A stretch of DNA of 9,579 nucleotides from an uncultured Candidatus Saccharibacteria bacterium (GCA_937958235.1 CALFGG010000041.1:1-9579); one strand, 5' to 3'; positions 1 to 8,108 are shown, counted from the first letter of the stretch. Numbers and translations are program-made. Notes: generated by a model not told the origin, from the letters alone.

Positions 1-113
1 AACAGGTCCGGCCGTCCAGCTCGCTCAATCACTTGTCGAAACACCACATCAGTTACCCCTTCCATAGGGGCTAAAATTGTAAAACCTTTAGGTAAATTTT
101 GCCAAATATTCAT
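1..113 (-). CDS. dus: tRNA-dihydrouridine synthase, N-terminal fragment
   Basis: Reading the minus strand from the ATG at 113 gives 37 residues before the window edge, starting MNIWQNLPKGFTILAPMEGV and continuing TDVVFRQVIERAGRPDL. The LAPMEGVTD...FR pattern is the N-terminal FMN-barrel signature of the Dus family, which reduces uridine to dihydrouridine in tRNA D-loops in the cytoplasm using FMN and NAD(P)H. The catalytic Cys and the FMN-phosphate site would lie beyond the edge. Only one base separates this start from the stop of the upstream glycosyltransferase, so the two are almost certainly co-transcribed and probably translationally coupled. Which Dus subfamily it belongs to cannot be told from this fragment. 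Confidence 0.85.
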   Translation of the reverse strand, partial: MNIWQNLPKGFTILAPMEGVTDVVFRQVIERAGRPDL

Positions 114-114
114 T

Positions 115-1401
115 TTATTCTTCCGTATTTTTTAAGATAATTGCTTGTTCATAAATCTCTTCGAAACGTGCAATAGTTCGTTTTAAATCGTGACGTTTTG
201 CAATCTCGATTGAGGCTAGCTTATACTTCTTTAAGCGCTCTGGCTCTAGTAAAATTCGTTTCATCGCGTGAGCAATTCCTACAATATCCCCTGGACGACA
301 AAGTTCACCGTTCTTTCGATTTTGGCATAGTTCCGATACCCCCCCAGAACCCACCGCTACAAGAGGCAATCCTACTGCCGCCGCTTCTATGAGAACGATA
401 CCTTGCGTTTCAGTTTCTGATGCCGTAACAAACATTAAGCCCGCTCGATAAATCTCTATTAACTCCGGTGGCATAATTTTACCCAAAAATTTCACCTGCC
501 CCTCAATTTCCAGTTCTTTCGCCAAGGTTTTCAGATTTGCTAGATCAATCCCATCTCCCACGATAATCAGCTCTAAATCTTTAGTCTCAACCTTCGGAAG
601 CATCAATAGCCTCTTAAAGGCATTAAGCACTACGCTAATACTTTTTTCCGGATCAACTCGTCCAATATATAAAATCTTTTGAGTTTTTGCCGTCAATCCA
701 TATTTTTTTAAAATCTTTACATCTGGCTTCTTCGGATAAAACTCCGTTAAGTCCACCCCATTCGATAAAGCCTCGACCGTTACTTTAAAATGTTTACGAT
801 TTTTCGGGATTAAATCACCTATCGCCATTTCGGTTGGCATGGTCGCATATTCCGCATGTTTCAAAAAACTCGACATATACGCGCGCAGCATGGCGTTAGA
901 CGCTTTTTTAATTAATTTTGGTTTCAAAATTTTTAGCTGATCCGTAATATTATCTGGATAAGCATGTCCCGTTGAAACTAGTGGCACTTTGTATTTCTTT
1001 GCATACCACATCACGGCCAAAGCAATCGTTTCTGCCGTCTGTAGATGAATCACATCCGGTTGAAAATCTTTTAATATTTTCTTGATTTCTTTTACCGGAT
1101 TTACCGACCACCAAATACCATAACGATAAGCCAGTCTTGGCATCTGGATACCGAGAAAATCTCGCTTCTCAGGCACTTTATTGATCTGATCTGGATAAAA
1201 AGGGAATCGCAAGGAAGTTAAAAATGCAGTTTTTACACCACTCTCTTCATCGGTTTCAATATGAAATTTCCCATTAAAACTTGGCGATAACACCAGTACC
1301 TCATGTCCAGCTTTCGCTAACCCATTCGCTAGATTGTGCGCAAAAACCGCCACACCGTTCGTCATTGGGTAATAAATATCTGAAGCAATTACAATTTTCA
1401 T
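115..1401 (-). CDS. GT4-family glycosyltransferase, diacylglycerol glucosyltransferase-like
   Basis: A 428-residue GT-B glycosyltransferase of the GT4 family. The N-terminal Rossmann domain opens MKIVIASDIYYPMTNGVAVF (acceptor side). The C-terminal donor domain starts near residue 240, with ILYIGRVDPEKSI at 243-255 and IIVGDG at 279-284. The nucleotide-sugar EX7E motif is E331 to E339 (ETQGIVLIE). No signal peptide or clear membrane span is visible, as expected for a cytosolic or peripheral enzyme. The opening SDxYxPxxNGVAV pattern is typical of alpha-glucosyldiacylglycerol synthases and related mannosyltransferases, so a glycolipid role is plausible; donor and acceptor cannot be fixed from sequence. 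The ATG is preceded by AGAGG and by an extended -10 box seven bases upstream. It is followed directly by dus, and diverges from smpB. Confidence 0.88.
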   Translation of the reverse strand: MKIVIASDIYYPMTNGVAVFAHNLANGLAKAGHEVLVLSPSFNGKFHIETDEESGVKTAFLTSLRFPFYPDQINKVPEKRDFLGIQMPRLAYRYGIWWSVNPVKEIKKILKDFQPDVIHLQTAETIALAVMWYAKKYKVPLVSTGHAYPDNITDQLKILKPKLIKKASNAMLRAYMSSFLKHAEYATMPTEMAIGDLIPKNRKHFKVTVEALSNGVDLTEFYPKKPDVKILKKYGLTAKTQKILYIGRVDPEKSISVVLNAFKRLLMLPKVETKDLELIIVGDGIDLANLKTLAKELEIEGQVKFLGKIMPPELIEIYRAGLMFVTASETETQGIVLIEAAAVGLPLVAVGSGGVSELCQNRKNGELCRPGDIVGIAHAMKRILLEPERLKKYKLASIEIAKRHDLKRTIARFEEIYEQAIILKNTEE

Positions 1402-1408
1402 TTCCTCT

Positions 1409-1417
1409 ATTATATCA
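1409..1417 (-). promoter_or_regulatory. Extended -10 promoter of the glycosyltransferase-dus operon
   Basis: On the minus strand these bases read TGATATAAT, a perfect -10 hexamer with the extended TGn element. Seven bases (AGAGGAA) separate the hexamer from the ATG at 1401. Transcription would normally start about seven bases after the hexamer, so the mRNA would have almost no leader, and the AGAGG would lie at or near its 5' end. No convincing -35 box is seen at 17 bases, as is common for extended -10 promoters. Confidence 0.6.
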
Positions 1418-1443
1418 AATTCAGCAAAATCCCACTTTCACTT

Positions 1444-1453
1444 CTGTTATAAT
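1444..1453 (+). promoter_or_regulatory. Extended -10 promoter of smpB, leaderless
   Basis: The bases CTGTTATAAT contain a perfect TATAAT (1448-1453) preceded by TG at the extended -10 position. Only six bases (ACCCAT) separate it from the smpB ATG at 1460, so the expected transcription start is the A of the ATG. There is no room for a ribosome binding site and none is seen. The -35 region at 17 bases is poor. It is back to back with the glycosyltransferase promoter about 30 bases away. Confidence 0.6.
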
Positions 1454-1459
1454 ACCCAT

Positions 1460-1882
1460 ATGAAGAAAACTAAAAAAGCTCAAAACCAAGTCTCCGTCAA
1501 TCGACGCGCAAGTTTCGATTATCATCTTGGCGATAAGCTGATTTGTGGCATGGCTCTTTCTGGCCCTGAAGTTCGTCTCATTCGCGATCATCATCTCCAA
1601 CTCAAAGGCTCCTTCATTACTTTAAGAAATAATGAATTATGGCTAAACAACCTTACTCTTGGCGCCGAAACTGCCAGAAACATTAAACTTCTTGCTACTA
1701 AAAAACAAATTCTGTCTCTTCAGAAATCAAAACTTCTTGGCAATACCATTGTTCCCACCAAACTCTTCGGCGGCTCTCGTCATATCAAGCTTGAGATTGC
1801 GCTCGCCTCTGGTAAGAAAAAATACGACAAACGCCTCAGCATCAAACATCGCGATCTCGATCGAGAACGCCAAAAATATTAG
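1460..1882 (+). CDS. smpB: SsrA (tmRNA)-binding protein SmpB
   Basis: The 140-residue product is SmpB, which binds the tRNA-like domain of tmRNA and brings it to stalled ribosomes for trans-translation. The order of blocks fits the family: NRRASFDYHLGDKLICGMAL near residues 14-33, then SGPEVRLIRDHHLQLKGSF (the family's GtEvKslR...nLkdsy block), NELWLNNL, a central beta-barrel segment with IVPTKLF and KLEIALASGKKKYDKR. The basic tail SIKHRDLDRERQKY corresponds to the C-terminal extension that enters the mRNA channel, slightly shorter than in many bacteria. Length is near the usual 150-160. The tmRNA gene itself is not in this window. The start is fixed by the promoter six bases upstream. The stop overlaps the ribosome binding site of xth. 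Confidence 0.92.
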   Translation: MKKTKKAQNQVSVNRRASFDYHLGDKLICGMALSGPEVRLIRDHHLQLKGSFITLRNNELWLNNLTLGAETARNIKLLATKKQILSLQKSKLLGNTIVPTKLFGGSRHIKLEIALASGKKKYDKRLSIKHRDLDRERQKY

Positions 1883-1891
1883 GAGAATCAT

Positions 1892-2728
1892 ATGCAATAC
1901 TCTCTCTATTCTTGGAATGTTAATGGTATCAGGGCCGTCCTCAAAAAAGGCGTGCTTCAAGAATTACTCCAATCTAAAAACCCCGACTTCCTCTGCCTGC
2001 AAGAAACAAAGGCTAAAAAAGATCAAGTCGAAGTTGATTTTCCCGACTATCAAGAAATCTGGAATTCAGCAGATCGCGCTGGTTATTCTGGCACCGCAAT
2101 CTTTGCCAAAAATCATCAGCATTTGCAAAGTACTGAACTGAATTTAGAGCATTTCTTAGCTACCCAAACTGATCCAGAAATTACCAATATTCTCAATCAA
2201 CTGCATCAAGATCAGTATGGCGCCCCCCTCAACGAGGGGCGTATCACCACTGTCGAAACACCTCATTTTTATCTAGTTACTGTTTACACTCCAAACTCTA
2301 AGAATGACCTTTCAAGGCTAAATCTTCGCCATGATCTTTGGGATCCCCTCTTTCTTTACTATATTAAATACCTTGAACAGACCAAACCTGTAGTCTTTTG
2401 TGGCGACCTTAATGTCTCACACCAAGAAATTGACCTTGCAAGACCCAAACAGAACACCAAAAACGCTGGATTTACCCAAGAAGAACGAGAAGGTATCGAA
2501 AATTATGTTAAAAACCACCTTCTTGACACTTTCCGCACTCTTCACCCAGAGGCCGTTAAATATTCCTGGTGGTCACACTGGGGTCACGCTCGTGAGAATA
2601 ATGTAGGGTGGAGAATTGATTATTTCTTCATCTCTGAAATACTAAAAAAGCATCTTCTTAGCGCAGAAATCCATGACCAGATTCTTGGCTCTGATCACTG
2701 CCCTATCTCAATTACACTTCAATTTTAA
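1892..2728 (+). CDS. xth: Exodeoxyribonuclease III / AP endonuclease (Xth family)
   Basis: A 278-residue exonuclease-endonuclease-phosphatase fold enzyme that cuts DNA at abasic sites and trims 3' ends in base-excision repair. Visible active-site motifs are WNVNGIR at 8-14 (N9), LQETK with metal ligand E38, EGR at 115-117, the catalytic Tyr region VYTPNS (Y132), GDLNV with D172 and N174, GWRIDYFF at 239-246, and the terminal GSDHCPI with D268 and H269. All key residues are kept, so it should be active. Compared with E. coli exonuclease III, the stretch between FAKN (71-74) and EGR is longer, by roughly 20-25 residues. A strong AGGAG sits eight bases before the ATG and overlaps the smpB stop, indicating an operon. 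Confidence 0.92.
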   Translation: MQYSLYSWNVNGIRAVLKKGVLQELLQSKNPDFLCLQETKAKKDQVEVDFPDYQEIWNSADRAGYSGTAIFAKNHQHLQSTELNLEHFLATQTDPEITNILNQLHQDQYGAPLNEGRITTVETPHFYLVTVYTPNSKNDLSRLNLRHDLWDPLFLYYIKYLEQTKPVVFCGDLNVSHQEIDLARPKQNTKNAGFTQEEREGIENYVKNHLLDTFRTLHPEAVKYSWWSHWGHARENNVGWRIDYFFISEILKKHLLSAEIHDQILGSDHCPISITLQF

Positions 2729-2739
2729 GAAAGGATACT

Positions 2740-3543
2740 ATGCAAAACGCAGATTATTGGCAAAAACTTCAACCCATCACCGATAACTCAATCCTTTGGA
2801 ATATTCCCGAACAAAAGACTGGCCGCATCGCCATCCTTGGTGGTAATTTACAAAATTGCATGACTGCTATTAAAAATACTGAATTTCTAAATTCACTCCC
2901 TATTAAAACCGCCAATTTGCTTCTCCCCGATGTTTTGCAGGGCAAGCTACCCACTTTTTCCTCACTTTACTTTGCTGAATCCACTGACTCAGGCTCTTTT
3001 GCTCGCTCAAATACCTTAGAAGACTTTACTCTAAACTCTGATCTCGTATTATATTCTGGCGATTTTTCAAAAAACTCTATCACCGAAATCGCTATTACAG
3101 ATACCCTTAAAAAGCTTAACCCGAATCAGCTGGCCGTCCTGTCTCGTGATACGGTCGATCTTATCACTGCTGACATTCAAGGCATACTTGAACGCCAAAA
3201 TCTCATCCTGATTGCCAGTCTTGCGCAACTCCAAAAAGTCTTCCGAGCCGCACTTTATCCTAAAATGATTCTTCTTTCTATGCCCATCTTTCCAGTGATT
3301 GAAATCCTCCACAAATTCACCCTCAGCTACCCCTGTACTATCTTAACCTTCCACCAGAATCAAATCATTATTGCGCGCTCCGGCATGGTTCACACAATCG
3401 CCATCGACAAAACTACATACACCCCACTCTCACTTTGGTCTGGAACTCTTGCCTGCAAAATTTCCGCTCTAGTACTCTGGAACCCGCAAAATCTTCTTGA
3501 AGCCACAGAAACTGCCCTCTTTTGGGATCACCGACAAAAATAG
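2740..3543 (+). CDS. Degenerate NAD(P)HX dehydratase-like (NnrD/YjeF-C, ribokinase fold) protein
   Basis: A 267-residue protein without a firm family match, but segment order resembles the ADP/ATP-dependent NAD(P)HX dehydratase domain. TGRIAILGG at 27-35 fits the GkvlviGGs start. DLVLYSGDF at 101-109 fits the DavviGPGlg strand. NQLAVLSRDTVDLI at 129-142 fits the PvVLDADALNLL block. PCTILTFHQNQIIIARSG at 198-215 fits the KG..tiI..pdG hairpin. LWSGTLACKISALVLW at 232-247 fits the GtGDVLAGiiaalla anion-hole helix, followed by the family's closing helix. The catalytic Asp of GxGD is replaced by Thr236 and the GPG loop is altered, so catalytic activity is doubtful. A family member would repair hydrated NAD(P)H. 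AAAGGA lies upstream of the ATG, 11 bases after xth, so it is the third operon gene. The assignment is by eye and tentative. Confidence 0.4.
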   Translation: MQNADYWQKLQPITDNSILWNIPEQKTGRIAILGGNLQNCMTAIKNTEFLNSLPIKTANLLLPDVLQGKLPTFSSLYFAESTDSGSFARSNTLEDFTLNSDLVLYSGDFSKNSITEIAITDTLKKLNPNQLAVLSRDTVDLITADIQGILERQNLILIASLAQLQKVFRAALYPKMILLSMPIFPVIEILHKFTLSYPCTILTFHQNQIIIARSGMVHTIAIDKTTYTPLSLWSGTLACKISALVLWNPQNLLEATETALFWDHRQK

Positions 3544-3554
3544 TAAGTCCCTGA

Positions 3555-3583
3555 TCGCCAAAAATCGACAGTTATGCTAAAAT
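3555..3583 (+). promoter_or_regulatory. Promoter of ldh
   Basis: TCGCCA (3555-3560, four of six matches to TTGACA) is spaced 17 bases from TAAAAT (3578-3583), which carries a TG extended element at 3575-3576. The ldh ATG is 26 bases further on. Unlike the other promoters here, there is space for a short leader with its own ribosome binding site (AAGGG at 3599-3603, six bases before the ATG). A second AT-rich hexamer, TATTAT at 3593-3598, could be an alternative. Confidence 0.45.
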
Positions 3584-3609
3584 AAACACTAGTATTATAA
3601 GGGTTTATT

Positions 3610-4536
3610 ATGGCAAATAAGGTAATGATTATTGGAACAGGAAACGTTGGTGCAAGTATTGGTTTTTCACTCGTCTCACAACGCACTGCTGTTAATGAGT
3701 TAGTTCTTATCGACCTTAATCAAGACGACGCAGAGGGGGAGGCTATGGACCTACGTGATACTTTAGCCGTTAGCCCCACTTATCTTAAGATTTCCGCCGG
3801 CAGTTATAAAAAAGACGCCAAAGATACCGATATTGTGATTTTTACTGCAGGTGCTGCCCAGAAGAAGGGTGGGGAAACTCGCATGGAACTACTTGCGTGC
3901 AATGCTAAGATTCTCCATAGTGTAATTGACCAACTTCTTGCCGCCAACTTTCACGGAATTTTTCTCATTGTCACCAACCCTGTTGATGTCATGAGTTACC
4001 TCGCCATGCAATATTCTGGCTTTCCTAGCCACAAAGTTATCGGTTCTGGTACTGTTCTTGACTCTGCCCGCCTTCGCTACCATCTCGCTGAAAAGCTTAA
4101 AGTTTCACCAAAATCAGTCCATGCCTATCAAGTTGGGGAGCATGGCGATTCCGAATTCACAATTTGGTCTTCCGCCAACATCGGTGGACAGCCAGTCCAT
4201 AAATTACTCAAGCAATCCGAACTCTCTATTATCGAAGAGGAAACTAAGCACGCCGCATATAAAATTATCGAAAGAAAGGGTGCTACCTATTATGGAATTG
4301 GTGCCTGTGTCACAAGTATTGTTAATTGCATCTTCAATGATGAATGTCGGGTGCTTCCAGTTTCTACATACGATGCTTTTTCTGATACATATTTTGGCTT
4401 TCCAGCTGTAGTGGGAAGAAAGGGTATCATCCATCGCCTCGACAGCGAACTCACTGAGACAGAATCTCTCAAATTACAGTCATCAATCAATATCATTAAG
4501 AAAGCAATTAATAGTTTACCGACAAATCTTTCATAG
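3610..4536 (+). CDS. ldh: L-lactate dehydrogenase (NAD-dependent)
   Basis: A 308-residue LDH/MDH-family enzyme that reduces pyruvate to lactate with NADH, recycling NAD+ in fermentation. The Rossmann motif GTGNVG is at 9-14 with D35 ending beta-2, the NAD-specific acidic residue. The substrate loop reads AGAAQKKGGETR, where Q84 occupies the position that is Gln in LDH and Arg in malate dehydrogenase; this supports lactate specificity. R91, N123, D151, R154 and H178 (in GEHGDSE) match the catalytic set R109, N140, D168, R171 and H195. GSGTVLDSARLR is the LDH signature. Length is normal. It has its own promoter and an AAGGG ribosome binding site, with 66 bases separating it from the gene before. 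It fits a small genome living by fermentation, which is an inference from family biology. Confidence 0.9.
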   Translation: MANKVMIIGTGNVGASIGFSLVSQRTAVNELVLIDLNQDDAEGEAMDLRDTLAVSPTYLKISAGSYKKDAKDTDIVIFTAGAAQKKGGETRMELLACNAKILHSVIDQLLAANFHGIFLIVTNPVDVMSYLAMQYSGFPSHKVIGSGTVLDSARLRYHLAEKLKVSPKSVHAYQVGEHGDSEFTIWSSANIGGQPVHKLLKQSELSIIEEETKHAAYKIIERKGATYYGIGACVTSIVNCIFNDECRVLPVSTYDAFSDTYFGFPAVVGRKGIIHRLDSELTETESLKLQSSINIIKKAINSLPTNLS

Positions 4537-4547
4537 TCTGTTATACT
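4519..4547 (+). promoter_or_regulatory. Extended -10 promoter of the DUF2207 gene, leaderless
   Basis: CCGACA (4519-4524, four of six matches to TTGACA) is exactly 17 bases from TATACT (4542-4547), which carries a TG extended element. The -35 box lies inside the end of ldh. Six bases (TAGGAC) separate the -10 box from the ATG at 4554, so transcription is expected to start at the ATG itself, as for smpB. This argues that the gene is transcribed separately from ldh. Confidence 0.6.
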
Positions 4548-6450
4548 TAGGACATGATTCGGCAAATTAAAAATATTCTCAAATTCACATTAATTATCAG
4601 CCTAGTTTCGCTTGTCCTCTTGACTCCTCCAGTTAACGCCAGGCGTCGTCGTAGTGACTTTGATATTACCGATAATTTTACATTTAATAGCTTTACCGGC
4701 GATTATTATGTGACTAGAGACGATAATAATCTTGCCAAGATGCACGTCGTTGAGACCTTAGTCGCTAAATTCCCCGATTATGACCAAAACCATGGAATCA
4801 AACGAATTATTCCTGCTACAAATAACGGTGGCAAAAATATTGTCATCTCAAATCCTTCAAAGTTTCAAGCCAAGGTCAAACGCAATGGAAACGAAGAACC
4901 CTATACTGTCTCCTTCACTGACGGTAACATTGTTCTAAAAATTGGCAATCAGAATACCTATGTCACCGGTGAACAGACCTATACTATTGAATATGATTTT
5001 GAGAACGTCGCCAATGATGTTGAATTAGAAAAATCCGCCGAGGATAAAGAGAACACTATCCATAAATTCCAGGAAATCTATTGGAACGCCAATGGTAGTG
5101 CTTGGAAACAATCCTTCAATTCTGTCACCGCCAATGTTCATGTCGATAAAAAACTCCTACCTGAACTCTACGATATTACTATCTGTTTTAGTGGCGCCTA
5201 CGGCTCCCGCGACGAGTGCGACAAGACCGTCGAAACCGCCGACGGGTTCACTTTTACAAGTAAAAATCTTTCTCGAGGCGAGGGGCTAACCTTTGGCATT
5301 GCTTTTCCAGAAAATACTTTTACCCCAGCTCCTGTTCGCATTAGCTATATTGCCTATTTCGCCTTCGGTGGCGCACTAATTGTCCTTCTTACAACCATTG
5401 CCATTCTTGTTCGCCGTTATATTAAAAAGATTGCTCCTAAAAGACGTTTCTATAAGAGCCTTTTCACAGCCCCACAGTTTACCCCACTTGAAGGTTATAC
5501 TATCGCTGAAGCCTCTAATCTCTATCTAAAACCTGCTCAGAATCCTAAAGTTGCAGCCGTACTTGAGCTTGCCGTTCAGAAGAAAATCGAAATTATTAAA
5601 CACGAAGATGGCAAAAAGAAACTCTTTAATAAAGAATCCTGGGCAATCCGCATTAAAGACCTCAAAGGTTTATCAAAAGAGCAGCTCTCCCTGTTAAATA
5701 TCATGAACGGTGGCATCGAGCAGCTCACAGAAAATCAAGTTATCGAACTAAAGGCTCACCGCTACAGCAGTACTCTAACTGCACTCTACAAACAATTCGA
5801 TGCCGAAGTTGAATCTTCGCTTAGAGAACGCAAAGACCTAGAACCAGAAACTAAATTCTTCCAAAATATTAAATGGCCGCTTGTCATTAAGCTTGTCACA
5901 GTTGCCGCGGTCGCCATTGCAATCATCGTTACCAGCATAATTAATCAGGAATGGTTCATTAATACCTTCGGCGAATATGGTTCAGTCGCCATTATCGAAA
6001 ACGAAATTCTGCTAAATATTGCTTTTTACTTCGTACCAGCCTTCTTCTTTATTGTTACTTGCGGATCCGCTATTGGTTATCGCTATATGAAGTACACCAA
6101 CCAGGGTTTAGAGCAAGCCAATTATCTTGCTGGACTTGAAACCTATATCAAAATGGCGGAAGCTGATCGAATTAAACTTCTTCAAAGCACAAAGGGAGCA
6201 GACACCTCAAATCAGGGAATTGTCAAGCTATACGAAAAACTCTTACCCTACGCCATTATCTTTGGTCAGGAAAAATCTTGGCGCAAATCACTTGAGCATT
6301 ACTATACATTAGTTGACGAACGTGACCTCGCTTTACCACTTTACTATAGCTTCTCCAGCTCCAGTTTACGTAGCCTCAGCAGTAGCTTAAATAGTTCAGT
6401 CACTGTACCAGGAAGCGGTTCCGGCTCTGGTTTCTCAGGCGGCTTCTCCG

Positions 6451-6478
6451 GCGGTGGCGGCGTCGGGGGCGGCGGGCC
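6451..6478. other. Junction between two genomes in a glycine-codon repeat
   Basis: Base composition changes abruptly from AT-rich to very GC-rich within these 28 bases, and stays so to the window end. To the left, the DUF2207 gene is heading into its usual Gly-rich terminus; to the right, a minus-strand actinobacterial GNAT gene is already running. GGCGGTGGCGGC can be read as glycine codons on the plus strand and as Ala/Thr codons on the minus strand, so the exact join cannot be placed. No direct repeat, inverted repeat, transposase or integrase borders it. It is most likely an assembly or amplification chimera. Confidence 0.85.
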
Positions 6479-6635
6479 GGCCCAGGACGACGACGTCGCC
6501 CGATCCCCAGTGCTTCCAGCGCTCGAGCTGCTGGGCGAGCGGCAGACAGAGGACGGGGTCGCGGGAGCACAGGGCGAGCACGCCCCCGGCACGGCGGGGG
6601 CTCACGGGGGTCAGTCGGCGCGAGAACAGGGGCAT
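6465..6635 (-). CDS. GNAT acetyltransferase with DUF4081 N-terminus, truncated at the junction
   Basis: From the ATG at 6635 the minus strand reads MPLFSRRLTPVSPRRAGGVL followed by ALCSRDPVLCLPLAQQLERW, then KHWGSGDVVVLGRPAA, and is cut by the junction after roughly 57 codons. The (L)CxxDPVxxxxLAxxLE pattern is like the start of the DUF4081 domain that precedes the GNAT domain in actinobacterial proteins such as Rv2867c, which follows gcpE (ispG) in Mycobacterium tuberculosis. Gene order here is the same: rip1, ispG, this gene. The acetyl-CoA-binding part is missing, so substrate and activity cannot be judged. It begins 40 bases after ispG on the same strand. The ribosome binding site is weak. 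The last few codons may belong to the other genome. Confidence 0.55.
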
Positions 6636-6644
6636 ACCGCGAGT

Positions 6645-6660
6645 GGCGGGGGCGCCCGCC
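6645..6660 (-). other. GC hairpin between ispG and the GNAT gene
   Basis: GGCGGG and CCCGCC form a perfect six-base stem around a four-base loop in the 40-base gap after ispG. No T-tract follows on the minus strand, so it is not a standard intrinsic terminator. It could slow polymerase, protect the ispG mRNA 3' end, or be chance in GC-rich DNA. Confidence 0.3.
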
Positions 6661-6675
6661 GGAATGGGATCCCTC

Positions 6676-7847
<1,172 letters not shown>

Positions 7848-7851
<4 letters not shown>

Positions 7852-8081
7852 GCGCTCCAGTATGTCACCGCGCTGCGCGCGCGCACGACGCCGCCGGGTG
7901 TGGTGAGCGCGATGAGCCACCACGGCACCGGGCGGCTGGGCGCCAGCCTGAAAGAGTTGCTGAACAAGGCAGCGACAACCGCGCGATAGCCTGCGAGCCC
8001 TGCCCAGCCACCGAGCATGTAGCCGAGCAGCACTCCACCCACGTGCCCATCCGCTACCAGGCACACGCCCACGATGATGGG
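7848..8081 (-). pseudogene. Possible C-terminal remnant of a rhomboid-like membrane protein
   Basis: Between rseP and ispG the minus strand has an open stretch after a TAG, reading PIIVGVCLVADGHVGGVLLG then YMLGGWAGLAGYRAVVAALF and ending SAVTYWSA. Its TGA overlaps the ispG GTG. It looks like one or two membrane helices. The GHVGGVLLG segment resembles the last rhomboid helix, which carries the catalytic His (GHLGG), but the Gly-Ser catalytic helix and the rest are absent. There is no ATG; a GTG at 8072 could start 74 residues, and the AGGAG upstream is 20 bases away, too far to be convincing. It may be a decayed gene, a short coding sequence, or a chance open frame in GC-rich DNA. The stretch looks less GC-rich than its neighbours. 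Confidence 0.25.
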
Positions 8082-8108
8082 CTAGCAGAATACTCCTGAT
8101 CAGCGCGT

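Noticed and set aside
3544..3609. Terminator or small RNA between the NnrD-like gene and ldh
   Set aside because: No stable inverted repeat with a T-run was found in these 66 bases; the space is explained by the ldh promoter and leader.
1..6450. Alternative genetic code (UGA read as Gly, as in SR1/Gracilibacteria)
   Set aside because: All left-half frames are complete without in-frame TGA codons, and glycine is encoded by normal GGN codons, so there is no sign of recoding.
6451..6478. Horizontal transfer or phage integration at the junction
   Set aside because: No integrase, transposase, tRNA target, direct repeat or terminal inverted repeat is visible. Both flanking genes are simply cut, and the right half is a conserved housekeeping operon, not a mobile cargo.
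6645..6660. Intrinsic terminator after ispG
   Set aside because: The hairpin has no following T-tract and the next gene starts 10 bases later on the same strand, so it is listed only as a hairpin.
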